From contig JAUIGU010000014.1 in assembly GCA_030432595.1 (NCBI GenBank), forward strand, positions 31,775-95,774: a DNA stretch of 64,000 nt, in the 5' to 3' direction. The notes beneath the pieces were generated by a model. It searched no databases. It saw only the letters and a list, made by a program, of their open reading frames with translations, and was not told the origin of the DNA. Shown one piece after another: positions 58,303-64,000 of the stretch (positions within the stretch are counted from its first letter, which is position 1; every line of letters starts with the position of its first letter). The stretch is from Phycisphaerae bacterium (lineage in GTDB: Bacteria; Planctomycetota; Phycisphaerae; Phycisphaerales; Phycisphaeraceae). The position numbers were made by a program, and so were the translations under genes.

Positions 58303-59466
58303 TCACGAGATCGTCAGCGTCGGCGCGTTCTGCTGCATCGCCACCACGCTCACCTGCTGCTCGAACGCCTTGACCATGTTTTGCAGGTCCCCCGCGAGTT
58401 GATCGTTCTTCGTGAAGTTCGCCGTCGGGTCGCCGGCGTCGCCGTTCTTTCTCAGGTCCGTGTTGATCGGCACGCCGCCCAGGTACGGGATGCCGGTCTG
58501 CGTCGCCAGCATCTCCGCGCCGCCCCGGCCGAACAGGTCGTACTCCTTGCCGTCGTCGCCGATGAAGTAGCTCATGTTCTCGATCAGCCCGAGCACCTCG
58601 ATGCGGAGCTGGTTGAACATCGCGATCGCGCGACGCGCATCGTCCTGCGCCACCTTCTGCGGCGTACACACCACCACCGCGCCCGTCAGCGGCAGCGTCT
58701 GCGCCAGCGTCAACGGCACGTCGCCCGTGCCCGGCGGCAGATCCACGATCAAGTAATCCAACGGGCCCCAGTCCGTCTGCGTGATGAGTTGCTTGAGCGC
58801 GCCGTGCGCCATCGGGCCGCGCCAGATCAAGGGTTTGTCGTCTTCGACCAAAGCACCCAACGTCATCGCGCGGACGCCGTGCAACTCGAACGGGATCAAC
58901 GTCTTGCCGGAGGCGCGGACTTCGTAGCGGTCCGTGCCGAGCATGGTCGGGATCGACGGCCCGTAGATGTCGCCGTCGAGCAGGCCGACCTTCTTCCCGT
59001 TTCGCGCCAGCCCGACCGCGAGGTTCACGGCGACCGTTGATTTTCCCACCCCGCCCTTCCCGGCCCCGACGGCCACAACGTGTTTCACGTCCGGCAGCGG
59101 GTTGTTCGAACCCGACGCGTCGAACCCGGCCGACCCCGCGCCGGTTTGCCCCGCTTGGTTTTGTTGCGGTGCCGACCCGCCGCCGGACAACTGCATCGAG
59201 AAACGCACGTCCGCCCCCGCCCCGACTTTTGCGACCGCCTCGGCGATCTGCTTACGCAACGTCTCGCGCTGCGCCGCCAGCGCCGGGGGCAGCGTGGCTT
59301 CGATGACCGCGGTCGTGGGGGCTCCGGTTTCGCCCCCATCGGCCGTGGAAAGATCGACGCGCTGCACGAGGTTGAGGCTGACGATGTCCTGATCCTGCCC
59401 CGCCGGGACGATGCCGCGGAGGGCCTGGATCACGCTGGATTTCGGGCTCGTTTGGGGGCTGGGCAT
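58303..59466 (-). CDS. Mrp/NBP35-family ATPase lacking the CxxC motif
   Basis: A 387-residue iron-sulphur carrier-type P-loop ATPase. An N-terminal MIP18-like (DUF59) domain is followed by a Gly/Ser/Asn linker, then the deviant Walker A GKGGVGKST (136-144), DGDIYGPSIP and IVDLPPGTGD. The C-terminal CxxC that holds the bridging cluster in Mrp/NBP35 is absent: where GLIENMSYF is normally followed by a Cys pair this protein has IGDDGKEYD. It may still dimerise through ATP, but cannot hold a cluster in the usual way. Start at 59466 fits the DUF59 fold. Confidence 0.9.
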   Translation of the reverse strand: MPSPQTSPKSSVIQALRGIVPAGQDQDIVSLNLVQRVDLSTADGGETGAPTTAVIEATLPPALAAQRETLRKQIAEAVAKVGAGADVRFSMQLSGGGSAPQQNQAGQTGAGSAGFDASGSNNPLPDVKHVVAVGAGKGGVGKSTVAVNLAVGLARNGKKVGLLDGDIYGPSIPTMLGTDRYEVRASGKTLIPFELHGVRAMTLGALVEDDKPLIWRGPMAHGALKQLITQTDWGPLDYLIVDLPPGTGDVPLTLAQTLPLTGAVVVCTPQKVAQDDARRAIAMFNQLRIEVLGLIENMSYFIGDDGKEYDLFGRGGAEMLATQTGIPYLGGVPINTDLRKNGDAGDPTANFTKNDQLAGDLQNMVKAFEQQVSVVAMQQNAPTLTIS

Positions 59467-59638
59467 GGACGGGGAATGATACGGGGCCGCCCCCGAACGG
59501 CCAGAACACGCCGAAAGCAAGGCCGATCCCCGCAATAAACCCGGGCGGTCGGCGTTCTGCGGGTAGTCCGGCCGGCGAAACCCTCCGCGTTTCCACGCCG
59601 GGTTGAACCGGGCGGCATCCGCTTTTCGGAGACGTCAA

Positions 59639-60598
59639 ATGTCTAAGCCCTCACCACATTTTGCCTTCGACCGCGATTTGGTGACTTCTTTGATCGCTCT
59701 TCTCGTGGTGCTGCTGTTCAGCGCGTTCGCTTCCGCGCAGGACATGGGCATGGAGTCGGGCGAAACCGCGGCGTCGGCCATCGAATCCGCCGGCGACCGC
59801 GCGGCCGGCGTGGACGCCGACGTGCCGTCCGAACGCCCGAACCGCGCGCGATTCCGTGACCGCTTCATGCGCCGCGGCGGCGACGCGGACCAGGCCCGCA
59901 ACCCGCGCGGCATGGCCGGCGAACCGCGAGGTGACCGGCGTCTCGACGGCGACCGCCCGGGGCGCGGCGGCCCGCCGGACGATGCGGCGGCGCGGGGCCG
60001 GAACCGTGACGGGCAGGGCCGCGACATGCAGGGCGACCAGGAGCGCGGGCCGCGCCCCGAACGCGGCGACCGCGAAGGCCGGCGACTCCGGGCGTTGATG
60101 CGCGGCATCGACCTGACCGAGGCGCAGCAGGAACAGGTCCGGCAGGTTATGCGCGAAGCGTCACAACCGATGCAGCAGTACATGGCCGACAACGCCGACG
60201 CGTTGCGTGACGCCCGCAGCGAAATGATGGAAGCGCGTGAAGCCCAAGACCGAGAAGCGATGCGGTCCGCCCGCGACAAGCTCCGCGCGATCCTCGACGC
60301 CGGCCCGCGTCCCGACCGTGACGTCATGCATCAGCAGGTCCGCGACGTGCTGACCCCGGAGCAGCAGGCCGTGTTCGATGAAAACGTCGCCGACTTCCGC
60401 GAGCGCATGGAAGCGTTCCGGCAGCGTCGCGAACAGATGCAGGACGGTGAAGGCCGCGGCCGCAACCCTCAAGCCAGCGATGGCCCGCCCGGTGAACCGC
60501 GGCAGCGCGGGCAGGGACGCCGCCAGGGCCCGCCCCAGGACCGTTCGGATCGCCCCGACCGCGGCGACGAACCGGCCCGCGACCAGCTCGACCTCTGA
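59639..60598 (+). CDS. Secreted LTXXQ (Spy/CpxP-like) family protein
   Basis: A 319-residue exported protein with a signal peptide (about 14-34, ending ASAQ). Residues about 45-160 are an Arg/Gly/Asp-rich, disordered stretch (RGDRRLDGDRPGRGG). A helical region follows with two LTEAQQEQV / LTPEQQAVF motifs typical of the LTXXQ family, which includes the Spy/CpxP chaperones that sense envelope stress. The C-terminus is again charged and disordered. The start at 59639 has CGGAGA eight bases upstream. A chaperone role is inferred. Confidence 0.82.
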   Translation: MSKPSPHFAFDRDLVTSLIALLVVLLFSAFASAQDMGMESGETAASAIESAGDRAAGVDADVPSERPNRARFRDRFMRRGGDADQARNPRGMAGEPRGDRRLDGDRPGRGGPPDDAAARGRNRDGQGRDMQGDQERGPRPERGDREGRRLRALMRGIDLTEAQQEQVRQVMREASQPMQQYMADNADALRDARSEMMEAREAQDREAMRSARDKLRAILDAGPRPDRDVMHQQVRDVLTPEQQAVFDENVADFRERMEAFRQRREQMQDGEGRGRNPQASDGPPGEPRQRGQGRRQGPPQDRSDRPDRGDEPARDQLDL

Positions 60599-60929
60599 CC
60601 TGATCCACGGACCGATTCACGGCTCGTCTCGAAAAAACCCAAGTGCAGACACGCCGTGACAAACTCAAAAGGCTTGGCGACTCCTCGCGAGAGTCTCCTC
60701 CTCCCAGCCGGCCGGCGAGACGGACGCCGACCGGCTCTTTCTTTGGGCACACCGGGTACACCGCCGCGGGGCTCCTCCGACCGCATGCCCGTTGCGTCCG
60801 GCTTTCGATGCACAAGCGATCCGGGTACGCTGTGGGGCTAAAACCCCGCCCGGCCTCGGGTTGCGGGCGGCGGCGTACCCGACGCGCCGCGTACGCACCC
60901 CCGACGCGCTCCCGACTCCCACGCACGCC
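60599..60929. other. Gap with short hairpins upstream of cpaB
   Basis: No gene is evident in these 331 bp. A small hairpin (GACTC ctcgc GAGAGTC, about 60679-60695) and an inverted repeat CGGGTACGC...GCGTACCCG (about 60821-60881), with GGGGCTAAAACCCCG between, are the only structures seen. The cpaB promoter probably lies here, but no -35/-10 is convincing. Confidence 0.5.
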
Positions 60930-61739
60930 ATGACCGCATCGCCTTCGTCCCCGCCGCCGGCCCCGTCGTCCGGGCAAGCCCGCCTGTCGCCGACCGGCCC
61001 CGCGGGCGGCAGCACCAAGCTCCTGATCGTCGCCGCCGTCTTGGCCGTCGTCGCCGTGGTCCTGGTGAACCTCTACGTCGAGGCCGCCAAGCGCAGCGTC
61101 GATACCGACGAGTTCCCGGTCTTCCGCCTGCGGGTCAGCAAGAGCCCGGGCCAGACGCTCGAAGCCCGCGACGTCGAGCGCATCGCCGTGCCCGAGAAGT
61201 TCCAGCCGTCGTTCGCCGGCGCGGTCGGGCCCAACGCCGACGGCCAAGCCGACACGCTTGGCGAGGTCATCACTCGGCCCGTCGAGGTCGGCGAGATCCT
61301 CGAGTACCGGCACTTCGACCTGCTCACCGAGGACGAGTCCCGGCTGCTGATCAACGACGGCATGCGCGGCATCGCGCTGCCCGTGGACGCCTCGACCGTG
61401 CCCGACCCGCTCCGCCCGGAGATGTGGGTCGACCTCGAAGCCCCCTTCCGCGGGAACGCCGGCGACACGGTTATCCTGCCGGTGATGGAGCGTGTCCGCG
61501 TGGTGTCGGTCGGCTCAACCAACATCATCGACGAACAGCGCGGACGCGGCGGTCGGTCCGGCGTCGGGAAGATCACCCTCGAGGTCACGCCCGATCAGGC
61601 CAGCCAACTCGAAACCATCAAGTCGATCGTGACCGGCAGCTTCCGCGTCCACCTCCGCCGCACCGAAGACCGCGGCCGACCCAAGATCCCCGACGGCGGG
61701 ATCAACCCGGCGGTGTTGCAACTGTTAACGCGGTATTGA
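60930..61739 (+). CDS. cpaB: Flp/Tad pilus assembly protein CpaB
   Basis: A 269-residue inner-membrane/periplasmic protein of the Flp (Tad) pilus assembly. After a disordered start, one membrane segment (KLLIVAAVLAVVAVVLVNLYV, about 30-50) leads into SAF domains: GQTLEARDVERIAVPEK, GEVITRPVEVGEILEYRHF, and GMRGIALPVDASTVPDPLRPEM in part. The RcpC/CpaB-type second half is present. ATG 60930 is chosen because it gives a normal N-terminus; the open frame begins earlier. It precedes the cpaF-type ATPase by 115 bp, separated by the heptad-arm hairpin at 61755-61848. Confidence 0.9.
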   Translation: MTASPSSPPPAPSSGQARLSPTGPAGGSTKLLIVAAVLAVVAVVLVNLYVEAAKRSVDTDEFPVFRLRVSKSPGQTLEARDVERIAVPEKFQPSFAGAVGPNADGQADTLGEVITRPVEVGEILEYRHFDLLTEDESRLLINDGMRGIALPVDASTVPDPLRPEMWVDLEAPFRGNAGDTVILPVMERVRVVSVGSTNIIDEQRGRGGRSGVGKITLEVTPDQASQLETIKSIVTGSFRVHLRRTEDRGRPKIPDGGINPAVLQLLTRY

Positions 61740-61754
61740 CCCACGGTGGTTGAA

Positions 61755-61848
61755 GATTTCCGATTTGAGATTTCAGATGTCCAGCAAACAACCGTTGCGA
61801 CCCGGCCCGCGTCTGAAATCGGCAATCTGAAATCTGAAATCTGAAATC
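61755..61848. repeat. Heptad-arm hairpin between cpaB and cpaF (GATTTCA units)
   Basis: Left arm 61755-61779 and right arm 61824-61848 match as inverted repeats at 22 of 25 positions; each is three units of GATTTCA plus GATT. A further GATTTCAGA-like copy lies inside the right half. It is AT-rich in contrast to the two other heptad hairpins but has the same arm length and 7-nt period. It lies in the 115-bp intercistronic gap and could affect expression of the downstream gene. Confidence 0.85.
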
Positions 61849-61854
61849 GATCCC

Positions 61855-63717
61855 ATGCAGTTCTGGCTCTACGACCACGGCAACAACACCCGCTCGACCC
61901 TCGAGCTCGACGCCGACCCCATCGTCATCGGCCGCGAGGACGGCTGCCACGTCACGCTCAAGAGCCCGTTCGTCGCCCGCCGCCACGCCCGCATCGTCCG
62001 CCGGGGCAACCAGCTCTTCGTCGAAGCGCTCAGCCGCGCCGGCACCCGCGTCGCCAACCGCGAGGTCCACCCCGGCACGCCCGCGCGCCTCGACTTTGGC
62101 GACGAGGTGCAGGTCGGGCAGTTCTCCCTCGCCCCGGTCGGCCGGGACGAAAACGGCGACGGCGTCTCCGCCGATGAACGCCTGCTGCACGAGCGCCTCA
62201 TGGAGCTCGAGCGCGTCGCCCACGCCGAGCTCATCGACCGCATGAACCTGCGCGTCACCGGGCACCTCGACAAAGGCGACCCGCACTTCATCGCCCAGGT
62301 CTACACCCAGCTCGACGACATCCTCCAGCGCCGCATCGACCAGCTCGACCCGCACGTCGCGATGCTCGCCGCCAAGACCCACCTCCGCCGGCTCGTGCTT
62401 GCCGAGGTCGTCCGCCAGTGCCAGGGCAAGGTTGCCACCGACTACCGCCTCGCCGACGAACGCCTGCTCGACCCGGTTCTGGAGCAGCGCCTCGCCGAGA
62501 CGGTCAACGGCATGGTCGACATGATGCCGCTGCTGTTCGACCCCGCGTCCGTCGGCGAAGACCTCGCCGTCGCCGAGGAGGCCTTCGACGACATGTTCGT
62601 CCAGCAGTACGCCCAGCTCCCGGCCGACCTGCGGCGCTACCTCGTCCGGCAGATGATCGCCAAGGACATCCAAGACATCTTGCTCGGGCTCGGGCCGCTG
62701 ACCGACCTGCTCGCGATGCCGTCGGTGTCCGAGGTCATGGTCGTCGGCAAGGACCGCATCTACATCGAAAAGAACGGCGTCATCCAGCCGTCGACACGCA
62801 CGTTTTTCTCCGACGAGATCCTGATCTCGATCATCGAACGCATCCTCACGCCCGTCGGCCGGCGCGTCGATACGTCCACGCCGCTGGTCGATGCCCGGCT
62901 GCAGGACGGTTCGCGGGTCAACGTCGTGATCCCGCCGCTGTCGCTGGTGGGCCCGGTGATGACCATCCGCAAGTTCGGCTGGGTGCCGTTCACGATGGAC
63001 GACCTCGTCGAGCGCGGCTCGCTGTCCGAGCCGGTCGCGAAGTTTGTCCAGGGCTGCGTGCTCGGCCGGTCCAACGTCGTGATCTCCGGCGGCACGGGCT
63101 CGGGCAAGACGACGCTGCTCAACGTGCTTTCCGCCTACGCCCGGCCGAGCGAACGCATCATCACGGTCGAAGAGTCTGCCGAACTGCAATTACCCCAGCC
63201 GCACGTCGTGAAGCTCGAAGGCCGACCGGCCAACGTCGAGGGCCGCGGCGCGATCACCATCCGCGAACTGGTGCGCAACGCGCTGCGGATGCGGCCCGAC
63301 CGCATCATCATCGGCGAGGTACGCGGCCCCGAAGCGCTGGACATGCTGCAGGCCATGAACACCGGGCACGACGGCTCGCTGTCCACCGTGCACGCCAACA
63401 ACAGCCGGGACGCGATGAAGCGCATCGAGGCGCTGGTGCTCATGGCGGTGGACATGCCGATCCGCGCGATCCGTGAGCAGATCGTCACCGCGCTGGACCT
63501 GGTCGTGCAGGTCGCCCGGTTCGCGGACGGCCGACGCAGGGTCACCCAGATCAGCGAGGTCACGTCGATCGACCCCGAGTCCGGGCAGATCCGCCTCGAA
63601 GACATCTTCCTCCTCCGCGACGCCAACCAGCCGCGGCTCCGGCACACCGGCTACATCCCCACGTTTGCGTCGGCGATGATCGAACGCGGCGACTTTGACG
63701 TGGACGTGTTTCTGTGA
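61855..63717 (+). CDS. cpaF: CpaF-type secretion ATPase with N-terminal FHA domain
   Basis: A 620-residue motor ATPase for Flp/Tad pilus assembly. Residues 1-100 form a forkhead-associated domain (IGREDGCHVTL, VARRHARIV), a phosphothreonine-binding module not present in most CpaF. The remainder is a type II/IV secretion ATPase: Walker A GGTGSGKTTLLN at about 412-423, the Asp box, Walker B IIIGEVRGPEALDM, and the His box HDGSLSTVHANN. The fusion suggests the pilus motor responds to Ser/Thr kinase signalling. It follows cpaB. Confidence 0.93.
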   Translation: MQFWLYDHGNNTRSTLELDADPIVIGREDGCHVTLKSPFVARRHARIVRRGNQLFVEALSRAGTRVANREVHPGTPARLDFGDEVQVGQFSLAPVGRDENGDGVSADERLLHERLMELERVAHAELIDRMNLRVTGHLDKGDPHFIAQVYTQLDDILQRRIDQLDPHVAMLAAKTHLRRLVLAEVVRQCQGKVATDYRLADERLLDPVLEQRLAETVNGMVDMMPLLFDPASVGEDLAVAEEAFDDMFVQQYAQLPADLRRYLVRQMIAKDIQDILLGLGPLTDLLAMPSVSEVMVVGKDRIYIEKNGVIQPSTRTFFSDEILISIIERILTPVGRRVDTSTPLVDARLQDGSRVNVVIPPLSLVGPVMTIRKFGWVPFTMDDLVERGSLSEPVAKFVQGCVLGRSNVVISGGTGSGKTTLLNVLSAYARPSERIITVEESAELQLPQPHVVKLEGRPANVEGRGAITIRELVRNALRMRPDRIIIGEVRGPEALDMLQAMNTGHDGSLSTVHANNSRDAMKRIEALVLMAVDMPIRAIREQIVTALDLVVQVARFADGRRRVTQISEVTSIDPESGQIRLEDIFLLRDANQPRLRHTGYIPTFASAMIERGDFDVDVFL

Positions 63718-63748
63718 TCCGGATGCGGTGAGCGCAATCATCCTCCCC

Positions 63749-63777
63749 GAAGCCCACGTTCACCGAACGTGGGCTTC
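63749..63777 (+). terminator. Terminator-like perfect hairpin after cpaF
   Basis: GAAGCCCACGTTC (63749-63761) and GAACGTGGGCTTC (63765-63777) form a 13-bp perfect stem with an ACC loop, followed by TCTCTTCTCTC. The GAAGCCCACG start is shared with the REP elements at 17071-17080 and 25192-25201. Confidence 0.7.
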
Positions 63778-63920
63778 TCTCTTCTCTCGTGCTTTCGTGG
63801 AGCGACAACGCCCCTGCTTCACTTGTCAAAGAGCCGGCAGGCATATAACGCGGCGGCCGGTGGCCGCCGTCGAGCGCTCGCAAACACACACGCCCCGAAC
63901 GGCCGACACCGTCGGCCGCT

Positions 63921-64000
63921 TTATATCACCACCTTCACCAGGGCCGGATCATCATCCCACGCGGCGGCGGCTCCCACTTCACGCAGCACCACGCTGATGC
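63921..64000 (-). CDS. 3' end of a gene cut by the right edge
   Basis: Twenty-six codons on the minus strand read to a TAA at 63921-63923, ending in EVGAAAAWDDDPALVKVVI. The composition and amphipathic pattern look coding, but the piece is too short to identify. A perfect stem (CGGCCGAC acc GTCGGCCG, about 63901-63919) follows its stop and could terminate it. Confidence 0.4.
   Translation of the reverse strand, partial: ISVVLREVGAAAAWDDDPALVKVVI

Noticed and set aside
1..64000. CRISPR arrays, tRNA or rRNA genes, phage or insertion sequences
   Set aside because: No direct-repeat/spacer arrays, cloverleaf-like sequences, rRNA segments, transposase or integrase genes were recognised in a full reading of both strands.

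Overview
The window looks like chromosomal DNA from a planctomycete, most likely of the class Phycisphaerae. The base composition is very GC-rich. Secreted proteins end in PEP-CTERM sorting signals, one protein has a type II prepilin head ([12 protein letters not shown]) plus a late DG motif, several small membrane proteins carry the 'CPxC-Y-[DN]-L...CPECG' zinc ribbon common in planctomycetes, and genes are often coupled by ATGA, GTGA or TTGA overlaps. The assignment is an inference from these traits; no rRNA or tRNA gene is present.

Layout. 1-24.4 kb is mostly housekeeping: a membrane dipeptidase (cut by the window edge) with an alpha/beta hydrolase; a tRNA-modification operon (miaB, tcdA, TatD-family nuclease); folD and a CinA-type protein; a divergent AraC regulator / phytanoyl-CoA-dioxygenase pair; radA; a C-terminal processing protease overlapping tsaD; a double TlpA thioredoxin; an MBL hydrolase; a Rieske-like lipoprotein; a K+ channel; a glycosyltransferase; and a TrmH-type rRNA/tRNA methylase. 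24.4-26.6 kb is a poorly conserved stretch: a deacetylase-like pseudoenzyme, about 0.8 kb of REP/BIME-like hairpins with no gene, and a compositionally different lipoprotein.

26.7-41.9 kb is a glucan-utilisation locus. A GH13 amylase, a fused solute-binding/permease protein and a second permease are translationally coupled on the minus strand behind a LacI regulator. Across a 0.5-kb control region, the plus strand carries a prepilin-like protein, two paralogous PEP-CTERM proteins and a second, PEP-CTERM-anchored GH13 enzyme. The surface proteins share a dockerin-like 'QVEQ.DLD...NWG' module. No transporter ATPase is encoded here, so one must be supplied from elsewhere.

42-64 kb returns to housekeeping: lpd, a VanZ/LamG-like membrane protein coupled to a D,D-carboxypeptidase, a PEP-CTERM exo/endonuclease-family protein, lipA, a Na/Pi cotransporter, pyrF, a BtuF/BtuC pair, peptide deformylase, an HU protein followed by bioF, a rhodanese, an Mrp ATPase, an LTXXQ-type protein, and the start of a Flp/Tad pilus cluster (cpaB, FHA-cpaF).

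The most unusual signal is structural DNA. Three hairpins (14317-14412, 16524-16643, 61755-61848) each have 25-nt arms built from three and a half 7-nt units, although the unit differs in each; one sits in frame inside tsaD. A dozen or so REP/BIME-like hairpins, several with a GTAG-type foot, lie between genes, and related palindromes appear as in-frame insertions inside conserved genes (tsaD, lipA, the TrmH-family gene, bioF). No REP-associated transposase is visible in the window.
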